The notes under the pieces are model-generated. The model searched no databases. It was not told the origin of the DNA and was given only the letters and a program-made list of their open reading frames with translations. Source: Temnothorax longispinosus (taxonomy: Eukaryota > Arthropoda > Insecta > Hymenoptera > Formicidae). Taken from it: a DNA stretch of 64,000 bases. A program made the position numbers and the translations under genes. Shown one piece after another: positions 1 to 11,166 of this stretch. Position 1 is the first letter of the stretch, and each line of letters opens with the position of its first letter. The stretch lies in contig NC_092367.1 in assembly GCF_030848805.1 (NCBI RefSeq), positions 2,914,001 through 2,978,000 on the forward strand. The letters run 5' to 3'.

Positions 1-511
1 CTTCTCGCGCAACAGAGAGGAAATTAATCCTAAGAACACGACTTTTTGCCGATGTGAACACCCAAGTGACCACGACGTGTTCTAAACGCGCGAGGTTCGG
101 GTGAAGCAATTTGCGTCACTTTGGTTAATGTCCATTCATTAACTTTTACCTACACTATAGATGAAAAAGCTTGAATTTATCATAAAGTGAATTTTAGCAA
201 ACTTATAGAATAATATAATATAGAAATAATAATGTAGAGCAATATATTAAGAAATTAGAATAATAAAATTGTAATAATAGATCTATATTATTTGATGGAT
301 TTAATTATTGCGATGATTATATTGAAGTTTACATCAATATCGCCTGTCATGAAACGTGAGTTAATATATGTTCTTTCGGAGCAATATTCATTTTTTCATA
401 TCCGTGATTCGATTAGGCTAGTTAACACGTGTATAATGTTATTCCCCTTCATCTTATACTCACGATTGACTTCGGGTCGACGATTTCGCTATCGGCATGC
501 AACTTTGACAG
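1..511. other. Non-coding stretch, AT-rich core
   Basis: No supportable gene. Bases about 130-330 are strongly AT-rich with short T and A runs. The rest has intermediate composition. The right end carries the acceptor-like sequence of the exon candidate at 512. Confidence 0.6.
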
Positions 512-574
512 CATGATGTCGGAGAAAGCCGTTCCAATCTCAGCAAGGATGACAGTGTATTAGTAAAAACGACG
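512..574 (+). CDS. Candidate 63-nt cassette exon
   Basis: The segment is preceded by ...ctttgacag and followed by gtaagagg, which is a good donor. Its length is 21 whole codons and both ends are phase 0, so inclusion or skipping would keep the frame. The open frame reads HDVGESRSNLSKDD and then SVLVKTT: charged and hydrophilic, with no low complexity. The same frame stays open beyond the donor through the GC-rich stretch to about 760, and other frames are open nearby, so openness alone is weak support. The pyrimidine tract before the acceptor is poor. I do not recognise the protein. The alternative is a chance match of splice-like words. Confidence 0.22.
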
Positions 575-600
575 GTAAGAGGTTCAGAGACGCTGCAAAC

Positions 601-625
601 GGGCCCCCCACGTAAAAGGGGGCCC
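601..625. repeat. Perfect GC hairpin, 8-bp arms
   Basis: GGGCCCCC at 601-608 is the reverse complement of GGGGGCCC at 618-625, with a 9-base spacer. It could form a short stable stem. No function is assigned. Confidence 0.8.
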
Positions 626-647
626 GATTCGACGGGGATAAGAATGC

Positions 648-666
648 CGCGCGCGCGCGCGCGCGC
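648..666. repeat. (CG)n dinucleotide tract
   Basis: Uninterrupted alternating C and G over 19 bases. This is a classic left-handed (Z) DNA former, and dense unmethylated-style CpG is typical of hymenopteran genomes. Confidence 0.9.
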
Positions 667-1744
667 AAGACCCAACTCGGCGGTTCGGCGGCAGTTTATG
701 AGTCGCAGCGAGCGCGGTCGTAAAGTTTACCATTGCGCGCATAAACCGGCGCGATAATGATTACTACTTCCGCGCGGCGTGTCCCCCTCCGCCGAGAGGA
801 AGTCGCCGTTTCGCGGATCTCGTCGTATCTCATGATCGGCCGTCGTTGAAGCTTTTGTTCGCGATCGAAGCGGGCGGGCCCCATTGTCCAACTTCTCTCT
901 CGGCGCTCTCTCGAAGCCCTCGCTACCTAAACTCTCTCCCGGCACGAAATGCGTGCCTACCACCGTGGTCGCTTACTTTTTTGCCCACGTAACTCTCATT
1001 TTGATCAATTTGAGTTTTTTGTCGGGGCGGCAACCGTTGACTTTACTACCGAGACCTCATCTCCACTCCTCGCCGGCTCGTCCCGTCCTTTCTTCGTCTT
1101 CCTTTCGATTCCTTCTTTCTCTCCTTTTCTCCCTCCCCCTCCCTTCTCTCGTATCCTCCTTCTCTCTTCTTTCTTCTCGTCTTCCTCACTCGCGCTCGTT
1201 GATTACCTTTCTCAGCAGTCTCGCATCTCTTTCTCTCATACGCACGCATACGTTAAATCTCATCTTCTATCCCACGTGCTCCTTCCGTCGGCATAGTGAT
1301 TCACTCGCTCGCTCACGTTGAGCTTCCGTGACGTCCGGAGTCCGGAGTCACCGATAGACGGAGAGGGGTACAGTGACGGATTGTTAGCCGGGGGCGGGTC
1401 TGATAGTTGGCACTCTCCTGTCTTTAGAGCCGCAGCGGAAGTGCCTCGTACTCGTTGCGAATTTCGTGTTTCGTGTACCTATAAACGCACGAAAAGCAAT
1501 GATTTCGTCTTCCGGTCGAACATTTTGCTTTACCCGCAATTAGCTTAGTATTGAGCATTAATTTCAAAGCTAATCGATTCATAAATGAACAAGCGCTTGG
1601 GCATATATAATTTAAGAATATTGAAGCAATCTGTGTAATTATATTTAATAGAAATAATTTAATATAGAGTAATATAAAAATGTAAAAACGTAGGATGTGT
1701 GTTTAATCTACCTGCTATAATATTATATTTTTTGCTAATTATTA
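667..1744. other. Non-coding: GC-rich block, pyrimidine tract, AT-rich tail
   Basis: Bases 667-960 are GC-rich. Bases about 1075-1245 form an imperfect CT-rich tract (tcttcctttc, ctctcgt and similar words) that leaves several frames open by composition alone. From about 1540 the sequence becomes AT-rich. A short tandem (gtccgga repeated) sits near 1335-1350. I see no gene. Confidence 0.6.
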
Positions 1745-1944
1745 ATGTCTTGTAAACTACATATAAACTGCAAAGTGCGTTGCTTTTGCGTTCAATTGCT
1801 CGGCAAACTGATCGAAGTCTCTCGTTTGGTTAATCGTAGAATCGTACGTGACCGATCAAGTGGTCTTGTCGATTCGTGCTGTAAAGCATACCGTGAACGG
1901 AATCGTGAAGATCGCCGCGCGTTGGACATTCTCTATTCGCTACG
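1745..1944 (+). CDS. Candidate 5' coding exon ending at a GTGAGA donor
   Basis: A true ATG at 1745 opens a frame that runs 66 codons and two bases to a GTGAGA donor at 1945. The in-frame stop TGA falls inside the donor itself, so the frame is open exactly as far as the splice site would need. The N-terminus reads MSCKLHINCKVRC. The C-terminal half is basic and acidic (RERNREDRRALDILYSL). A second frame is open across the same stretch and the antisense strand is open too, which weakens the call. No domain is recognised. The exon would leave phase 2. Confidence 0.18.
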
Positions 1945-4689
1945 GTGAGATACAGAAGAACACGTGTTGCGTGTACACTGCTACCGTCATACGTGAAACG
2001 ATAGTTAACAGATTTCTCCAAATTAATATCTCTTTGTTTAAATAATATTATTTATATATATATGTGCAAGATGTAAATTAACATCTATTATACGTATAAA
2101 GTTATACCTATAAATTTTCTGAATTTAATATACCTAAAACACATATTTTCCTTTAAATAGCATTCATGTTTATTAATGCGAAATTTGCAATTTTTCTGAA
2201 GCGTTTTCGTTTAATTTAATACCCGGATTATTCGCAAATTATCCGCAGTGCTTCTTAGTTGGCGATAGCTGGGTCACTCGAGACTCAATGGATATTTGTT
2301 AATTTTCGAAGATTACTTGTACATTTCTTTTACATCGAAAGGGTAAAAATCTACAACTCGAAAACTGATGCTTTTTTACTGCTATTTTATACACTATATT
2401 TATATCCGGAGCGATCTCTTGATTATCCAATAGAGTACTATACGGATTAACAATACCGGCCATAGTCCTCCGAAAGATACGTCTTCCAAAGGTTAATAGT
2501 TGCGCGACAGATTTGTTAACTGTAAGAAAATACATACACAAGATCGCCGAAACGAGACTTTCCCATTATCGAGTGAGAGAATGGAGGCTGGCCTCGAAGT
2601 AACAGCAATAAGTCACGGAAAAGAGTATAGTCGATGCTCCCGGAAGTAGAGTTGGCGGCGAATGAGCTAACGGATGGACACCGCGGACTATTATTTAACT
2701 CTAATTGATGATAGCTCGCAAACTGTTCCACATTGATGGTCATCGATAATCGCTAATGATTCCGATCTCTAGCGCACTGCTGAGGGGCACCGCGAAATAA
2801 TCCTCTCGGTACTCTCTATCTAGTCTATCTTCTATCGTACGCGTGAGCATCTTCAAGGCACACGCAAGCGTGCAATGATCGATATTTCGCACGAGAAGTA
2901 TCGAATATTGGACACAGATATTTCGCTGTTCCTTTAACGGTACCGAATTTAAGCTTCTCACGTCTCTCACGACCTAGTTTAGTGACGAGCATATATGAAT
3001 TTATTATAATGTAGTGTATGAAAAGAACAATATCTTTATTGAATTACATTATTACATTTATTTGTTACAATTTTTATAATTTACTATAATATAATATAAA
3101 TTAAATTCTATTATGCGTAAAGTATATTTCGAATTTTTTATGTGTATATGGAGATATAAATGATTTTTTATTATTAATATTAAAAATGGAAAAAATATAT
3201 GAATACAATGAATAACATAAAGATATTGATACTTATTGTTAACAAGACAAATCAAATAAATATTAAAGCACTTTTGAATACCATACGCGTGTTCATACAT
3301 GTAGTATAGTGGACCCGCGTGTTTTCGAGGTATGAGACATGTCTTGTTTTAACTCGCCACTCATAGAATAGTGCAAGTAATCGGTTAATCGATAGATGGT
3401 CTCACGATACGTCGCCATGAGAAGCGGAATTCGCGTCGGGCAAACGAGATTGTTACGTCGTTTCTGCTATTTCGTGCGCGGGCGGGAGGAGGCGAATGAC
3501 GTGTTACGGAGGTAGTTAACGGAAGAGTCCTCAGGGCTACGTACGTACGCTCAGGCCTATTGGTCTTTCTCTCTCACGATGAGAACGGAAAAAAAGGACG
3601 GACGTCGGTGGTACAAACGCACCCGCGGTGATGATTAACAGCCGGGCCCGGCGCATATCTCCCGGGCCTGACCGGAGAGGGTAATCGATTAATACACGAT
3701 ATCGAGTCCGCGCGTCTCTCTCGCGGCCATTGTTTGTTGTTAATTACACTGATACATCTAATCGACAAGCGAGGATCGGCTTCGACTATGATTCGGCGAT
3801 TTGACCGGTCGCGGATGCGGACCCGGGCCTCCGACCCGGTTCTCTCCGAGATGTAAATGTTCCTTTAATGCAGATATCTCGGCGTCGCTGTACCGCGACG
3901 TCGAGATACCGGGCCAACGGCGGCATTGTTTGGTAACATTGTAACATTGCACCGCTCGTTTATATCTGCGGCGGGCATCGAATCCGGCATTCTAATTAAT
4001 ACAAGTCGACGCGTCACGGCGACCGGTTTCATTACGGACGCGAGATATGAAGCCGAGAGTCCTCGTTATGACATTTATATGCGAATGTATACTTCGCATT
4101 AATACAACGCGCGCAAATTTAGTCATACCGTTCATAACACTTTATTCGTACCTAATATTTTTTCTTAAATTAGCTCACAAGTATTATATTATCTTTAAGC
4201 GCGAAAATGAGTACTCCAGAGATTACATTGAGATTATTGACATTATTATTAATTATTTTAGTTGATGATAAATACACCGTCGATTTATATTCGTCGATTT
4301 CTCTGTATCATCAAAAGTTTTTTACGATTTGAATGCACAATTTTCACAGAAACATATGCTTTTATAAAAATGATTCAAAATTCATTGTTTGTCTGATATT
4401 TACAGACATGATTACTATGTACTTAATGATATCAAATTTTTCTATAGTATTTAATAAACGTATCTTTACACAATTAATAGTATAATCCATTCTTTATCTT
4501 ATGAAAAAGCAAAAGGATCAGTAAGTTACATGTCATGAAATTTCTTTGTGAATACTAACACGTAGGCAGAATTAATACTCTTACTTATACGAGAATAATA
4601 TTGATTAAATGAAAACATCGGACGGAAACTTATGATACACAGAAGTCATTGTGTACGTCGGTCAATGTTTATATCGATATATACACACA
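1945..4689. other. Non-coding, alternating AT and GC blocks
   Basis: Very AT-rich at about 2040-2240 and 2990-3300. GC-rich with CpG at about 3420-3960, where a direct repeat of taacattg occurs near 3934-3949. AT-rich again from 4090. No splice-bounded open frame or RNA gene was found. Confidence 0.55.
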
Positions 4690-4735
4690 TAATATACATA
4701 CCATCAATAAAACTCATCGTCAGGCAGTCAAGTTT
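4690..4735 (+). promoter_or_regulatory. Candidate core promoter
   Basis: A TATA-like word (aatatac, 4691-4697) lies about 30 bases before initiator-like sequences: TCAG at 4720-4723 and CAGTC at 4725-4729. This spacing fits an arthropod core promoter. A strong donor follows at 4855 with little intervening coding potential, as in a 5' UTR exon. AT-rich DNA supplies TATA-like words by chance, so the call is tentative. Confidence 0.25.
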
Positions 4736-4854
4736 AGTGTCTGTGTAGTAGTGCTGTTGAAAACATTGTGTCAGCAGTGTGTCTTTATCGTGTTTTTAAA
4801 TAATTTCGGATAAATGGCACGAAACGATTAATGATCAATCGCTGGAATGCATTG
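4726..4854 (+). other. Candidate non-coding or start-containing first exon
   Basis: From the putative start site to the GTAAGC donor at 4855. It contains a very short upstream frame (ATG at 4814, five codons, then stop). A second ATG at 4831 runs eight codons (MINRWNAL) in phase 0 into the donor. It could be a 5' UTR exon of a plus-strand gene with long introns. No transcript evidence is available. Confidence 0.22.
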
Positions 4855-7800
4855 GTAAGCAAATTCTTTTTCACGTATGTTTGTTTGCGTAATTATTTAC
4901 CCTTCTCCCGTTGCTATTTTATTATTAATTTATCAAAATGGTGAAATTGTTTTACACATATGTCAGAATAATCCAACGCAGAACAATCTAATTAATTTTC
5001 GAGTTTTTGCGTTTGATTGTATTATGTTGTGATACTGTGCTTTTATATATACATATAAATGTCATAGATAATACTCTATAAGATGTTAAACTGGGAAAAA
5101 TATTCCTGATTTGAATCATATTTTCATAAAGCGCAACGAGTTCGTTTTAGCACCCAATTTACCTCCCACCTGCTCGAGGTTAGCTGTTAAATTGCCGGTT
5201 AATTGCGCGCGCTCGCTCGCAAGAACGAGCTGCGTTTCGTCGATGGTGCGTGGCCGGGCCCCAAGTGTCGCGTTAATTGCTGAACGTTAGGCAGGCTCCT
5301 CCCTCCCGACGTATAGGTAGATGGATGGATTACTTAACACTTGTCACGCCTCGCTAATTAACATTCAGTCATCTCCCTCTCGGAAGTGCTGCCCCTGCCC
5401 CTTCGCCGCGACGATGACGACGCGACAGGTGGAAAGTCGTTTAATATTTATCGACCATCGCTCCCGACCCCGTTGGCACCTTTGGGGCCCGATACACGCA
5501 CCGGCCACGGCCCCGGCCCCGACCCCGGTTCGCTGCTCAATCAGAATTCGTGATGGCGCGCGACGCTTCACGGAAAATATTAGAATACGACGCCGTGATC
5601 GCCGATTAACGACAGATAAAACGGACGGGTGCGGGTGTCTCCTCTTTTTCTCTCTTTTTTTCCTCTGCGACTGTCAACGTTGCCTGGTCTTGACAGGTTC
5701 TACGGAATTCCAGATGCAGAACGTTTCGTCCCGTCGAATGTAATCTGCGCGTTCGATCGCGACCGGGTGTCGGAGATGTGTACATTGTTGAATGCATGCG
5801 TATACACGGTAACTAATGAACGCGCGCGCGCGCGCGCGCGCGTTCAATGCCGTGGCATTGCTTAGCTGACTCTAATATTGACGACGAGATTCTTGGAAGA
5901 TTGTCGCAAGATATGTTTTGTTGGTTGGAATTTTTGTTGACCGCTTATATGGATAACGCGCATGATCGATGCAAATAAGTGTAATGAAAATTGAGTGTAT
6001 TTTATTTTAGCAAATAACCGTGCGCAGATAAATGTAATATTGTCATAACTATCAAGAATTATTATTAGTCTATTAGTGAAAATACGGCGACTTCCAAGTT
6101 CCTCGTCTACTAGATCGCAAATGTTTTTTAATTCTCCTGTTAACTTAATCAAGTGCAATTTGGCTTTTAATTAAAGTATATCTTGGAAAATTACGAGAAA
6201 ACTGTTTCAAATAAAATTTTTATATAATTGTAAAATGAATTTAACAATATAAAAATTTCCATATTTATAACATGCGAAATTGTGTGTAGAAAGAAATCGT
6301 ATTTTCGTAAAATAATGATAGTATGGTCGCACGTTACTAAATTTGCTTGTAGAGTCGCGGAGTTAATTAACAAACTTAAACAACATTTGATACGGTCAAT
6401 GCTTGAATGGTTGACAGCCTGGGAAGACCGTGTCCCATTGGCGCTAATGCCGAGGCTAATGACTATAGAAGTCGATGTCATAATTGAGAGAAAAAAGATA
6501 ATGCTGGTATATCCTATATGAAGAACGACGTTAGAAGAACGGTTATGACATAATTACGCAAATACGTCGCGCGTCGTCTTATTTCACGCATCATTCATTT
6601 ACCCGATGCTTCGGCCGGAAATTAGCGGTTACATGTTAACGATTATAATCGAATATATTTAATGATAATGATGAAACAATTCAATTAGCACACCTGATAA
6701 ACATCATCTGTTTATAACGATAACTAGACAGATTGTTTATACAGTGGAATTAGAGGAAAGGAGTTATTTAGATCTCCGTTGAGTTTACAGAATAATTATG
6801 GAAACCGCGGATTCTCGCAAGTGGGAGGGATTTTAGTGATCCTCGATCGATATGTACGCGGTATGTACGCCACTGCAACGTGATATCTAATGAGGCTATT
6901 AACACGCTCCGCGCCGTCGAGGAAACTTGGACGGGCGTGCGTTTATGACAGCCGATGACCTACCTAGCGGCTTCCATTAGAGCCGCGTACGAGCGCCTTG
7001 AGTGAGACATTTACCGGCTCCCGCCGAGCCGATCCCTCGGCTTTAGCAGGTGCCCGGCCGGCCACCGCGCCGAGGTACCATTTAAAACTTCTTCGCTTTT
7101 ACGCACTGCACTGGCTGTACGCGCGACGCGTGCCTCCGGGCCCGGTCCGATCCCGGGGCCCAAGACGCGCGACGACGCTATTAGCCGGCTTGGCGCATTA
7201 GCGGGCAACGTGCGTGAGGATCGTCGTTACGTAAGTTCCCCATTACAGCGCGAATTACAAGCGACTCTCGTGGCCGCTTAGAAATCACTTACGGTGATCG
7301 GCTTACCGGCGATCATGGTGCGGGACTCGCGGATTGGATAAATTATCGCTGGGAATTTTCTATGTACGTATGCAAATTACGAGCGGGAAGGAAAAAAAGG
7401 CAGCCGGCTCGCTTGAATAGATCCGCCGTCGCGATTGCGCCGAGATTGCGTCGATTATATCGAGTATGAATCACGATCGCATTGCAATCGTCATGGATGA
7501 ACGAGCTTGTCGATGTGCGTAGCGCTAACTTCTTGTGTCATTGAGCGGATGAGAATTAAAAATCAACTGCAAAATTATCCGCGGAGGCTTCCTCTATGCG
7601 ACGTGACGCGTGTAATTTAATACATATTGTTTCCTTCGATGTGAATTCACTCTCGGGACTCCCGATATATATGCATGCATTCAACCTTGTTGGCTGGACA
7701 ATCCTTTCGAAATGAGATAGGAATAGAGTTATTACTCTGCCGGCAGTAAATGATAATTATTCGAAATTATGACAATTGGAAATCACGATGATAGTTCCGC

Positions 7801-8175
7801 GTATATCACAGCGTGTGTAATAGATCATCGAGTTTACATTTATCATGAATATTACTACCGTAAGATAAGGTAACGTTATTATGAATATTTTTTCTCTGAC
7901 ACTGTCTGAATAATTCCAGAACTTTATTTTAAGAAGTTTTTTTTTATATCTGTTCGAGCTTATCTTGTCTTACGTTATCATTTATCAAATGTAATTAATA
8001 ATCGCGAGACTCTCTCTATGGAAATACATATTATGCGATGTTCTATCTCGATCGCAGCGGGTGCCCTTCAGTGGCCCAAAAGGCCAGCTAGTACGAACCA
8101 AATACGAATAATTAATCGCCCCACTTACGGTCGCGGAGCTATGGCTAATCGAATGCGAATGCTTTTCTGTTGCAG
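4855..8175. other. Non-coding with CpG-rich islands
   Basis: GC-rich, CpG-dense blocks at about 5160-5640 and 6880-7240. AT-rich between 5860 and 6350 and again at 7740-8000. POU octamer words (ATGCAAAT) occur at 5969-5976 and 7370-7377. A 79-codon frame at 6282-6521 does not start with ATG and has no splice support. Confidence 0.5.
5821..5842. repeat. (CG)11 tract
   Basis: Perfect 22-base alternating CG run, a potential Z-DNA former. Confidence 0.95.
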
Positions 8176-8208
8176 ATTCGTGCGAACCCGTTGCGGAGCG
8201 ACCTTACG
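8176..8208 (+). CDS. Candidate 33-nt microexon
   Basis: Upstream there is a branch-point-like CTAAT about 27 bases before the exon, then a pyrimidine run and acceptor (gcttttctgttgcag). Downstream there is an excellent GTGAGTG donor. The length of 33 nt keeps frame. All three frames are open. In the frame that matches the phase of the exon at 44317 (one base left from the previous exon) it encodes SCEPVAERPY plus a final G. Joining that G to the CT that begins the 44317 exon gives an alanine codon. Symmetric microexons like this are common in neuronal and muscle genes of insects. The protein is not recognised, and a chance pairing of good splice words cannot be excluded. Confidence 0.33.
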
Positions 8209-8462
8209 GTGAGTGACTCACGATCTCAATTTCCCAGAGATTACAAGACCGTACTTACGCTACTGTAAAAATCGTCGCGGAACCTTCTATTCAGTATCTT
8301 CCGTGAAAAAAATATCCTCCCTATTACGCAGTCTGTGCGCTTCGAAACGCGTTGACTTGACTCGCCGTCTCGACTCGCGCAATTCGCTTCCATTCAGTGC
8401 CTCATTCGCCGTTGATTTCATACGGCATTGCGAAACACGATGTAACGCCGCTGGGTGCCCGT

Positions 8463-8511
<49 letters not shown>

Positions 8512-8528
8512 CTTTCTTTCTCTCTCTT
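8463..8528. repeat. (CT)n microsatellite, interrupted
   Basis: About 66 bases of CT repeats with T-rich interruptions. Frames through it give Ser/Leu runs that are not genes. Confidence 0.95.
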
Positions 8529-9691
8529 TATGCCTTTTTTACAGCGCGCACCGGCTCGATCGTGCGCCTATGCAAACACGTAAATTAGATCGAATTCTCG
8601 GAATAATTACCTCAAGCGGAAAGTGTCGGCGGTCGACTAGTTTTATATTGCAGACACACTAGACCTGGCAAAAAGCGGCTCAACTGTTCTCAATTGTAAT
8701 AAGTAACATCCGTATTTTCATAAAAATAGTGAGAATAATTTCTAATTGGTAAAATAATTTTGACCAATTTCTCATACATTTACATACAAAATATAAGAAT
8801 AATAAGCTAGTTTTTATAACGTCATTCGATATCGGATTAAAAATTCAATTCTTTATGGTTTTTGTATTTTTTTCACAAGCTTTAATTTTCGACTTTGCAA
8901 GATTGGCTTCGTTCTTCCTTCTCTTAGTACCTTCCTCCGTCGACACTTTCGTATTCAAGTTCAATGACGATGAATCCGACGAGCGAATCCAACGACGGTC
9001 GGAGAGATGTTTCGAAAAGCCGTCTATCTCTGGGCGTGATATCAAGTCGGGGGCTGTTAGGAGAGCATAAAAAGCCGCGTTGTGCATCCGGTCGCGTCTC
9101 CTCTATGCCAGAAGTCGTAAAATTCAGCGTTATGCGATTCGGGGCCTGTGTTTTGTCCCTCTTTCGAGATTATGATTATCCCAGCAGTGGCGGCAGCCAC
9201 CGTGGCTAATATCACGCAATAAGCACGCCGGAGCCCAAGAAAGCAACGGTCTATCTCTCTCTCTCTTTCTCTTTCTCGTTCTCCTGCTCTCTTTCTCGCT
9301 CTGTCTCTGCCTTTGGCTTCGTTCGTCTTCGTCCCTCGGCCTTCTCTTCTTCTGTTTTCTTCCTCCGGTATATAATATGTGCCACCAAACCTGATGGTGT
9401 AAACGGTCATCCAGTGGAAACACGTGGATGGTCCAGGACGGAGGAAGAGAAGGCCATCAAACGAACCGCGCAGCCTTGCGAGGGCATTCTAACTTTTCTG
9501 AAGCGACTCCATCTTCACGGTCTATCGTACGTTTGAGAATACAGAGTCGCGGTAGTTGACTAGGTGTTGCGTCGCTGATGGTGGCGGAGTGTCCTGAGGG
9601 TCTATTGGGTTGTTCATATCTGAGGCACAAAATATCCCATGATAACAAAACGACTTCTTCTTTTGCCTATATTATATTTATTAGACTAACT

Positions 9692-9713
9692 TCTCTCTCT
9701 CTCTCTCTCTCTC
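9692..9713. repeat. (CT)11 microsatellite
   Basis: Uninterrupted CT dinucleotide repeat. Confidence 0.95.
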
Positions 9714-11140
9714 ATTGTAACTTCTCTTTTAAATAGGAAGGATATGATCTTTATTAAAAATTGTTCATAATAGAGTATTTCTAGACGAGCGGACGCCGAA
9801 GAATTCTTGTTTCGGCGGGTAGTCGAGGTGGTTGAGATTTTCGGGGGTTGCCGAATCAACAGGTTCCGGTTATGAGAGTGTAAAGCGTTTTGAATCTGAC
9901 CCCTCGAGGGGCATGAATCCTTGGGCGCGAATCTCGATGTAGGAGAGAAAAAAAAGGGCGAATCTTGTCCGTGGGGGGTCGTGTCAGGCGACTGCTCTCC
10001 CGATCGGTGAAATTGCGCGCGTGTGTTACGCGCACATATGTATTAAACGTTGCGGGGGTAGTCTGCCGACCCCACGCTACGGGGGTGGCTGACAGCCGAT
10101 TAGGGCAAGACGGGAGAGAAGCCGAGGGCCCCCACGGAAAACTTAAAATAACATCGCTCGATCATCCGAGTGTCTTCGCAGACAGCCGACGACGCCGTGC
10201 TTCGCCATTCAAACGTTTACCATCCCGTCATCTTCCGTTGCTTCCTGCTTTACCCTAATCTTCGCCCGCGAGTGTTCTATTTTGCGATCAACCTGTCTTC
10301 AATTAAATCGAGCTGTTTATTTACATGTTTATGATACATGTGCGATAACAACAGATCTTTCGTTAAGAGATTATATTACATAAAAGAAAATTAGTCATTT
10401 AAAATCAATCTTTTAAAGCGTATATTATTTACAAATTTACAATGAGTTCCATCAATTATCTCGTAATTTATTTATGAGACACTAGCAAAATTATAAATAT
10501 ATTTTTAATACTTTATATAATTTAAATATCTTATTTATTTTTTACAATTTTAAAAGATACGGTACATTTATCTATATTGGTTTTCATTTATTCGCATATG
10601 TATATGCGTAGACTTTGACATTATTAAACAAAAAGAATGTAAGATGAAACTTAGATTTTTCGCGTTCGAAAGATAAGAGAAAGATATCGCCGAAATATTT
10701 TTAAGTTGCTTTGACGTTAGTCAAAGAAAATTTACGAAACAGTCAGAGGTTGAGCACCTCTTCGATGCTCATTACAGAGCGTCCCGCCCCCGGCGGCGGA
10801 TAATCAGGGTGTATGGGGGAGTGAGGGGGGCGGGGGCGGTGGGTGACCTCGCCCGGGGCCTTTACTCTCCTCTTCTTCGCCCTGCCACTTCCACGTCTCT
10901 TTACTCTGTTCTTCCTACCTGACGGAGTATGTCTTTCTCTCTCCTTCCTTCTCTCTATTCTCTCGTCTCTTTTCCTCTCGGCGGTATCCAAGTCCTTTCC
11001 TCTCGACGCTTTCGTCTACCAACTACCTGCGAAGGTGACGGAACAGCAGCTCAGTTTTACGAATTGCGATCCCGTCGGTACTTTACATTCGGTGTACATT
11101 GCTTTCATCTTCATCGCCTTACCTTCTATTGTTCTTCTTC

Positions 11141-11166
11141 GAAATTAGAAGAAATTAGAAGAAATT
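11141..11166. repeat. 10-bp tandem repeat, about 2.5 copies
   Basis: The unit GAAATTAGAA is repeated in direct tandem and ends in a partial copy. Confidence 0.85.

Noticed and set aside
9057..9423. 117- and 97-codon minus-strand frames
   Set aside because: They run through the CT/GA tract and give Arg/Glu repeats.
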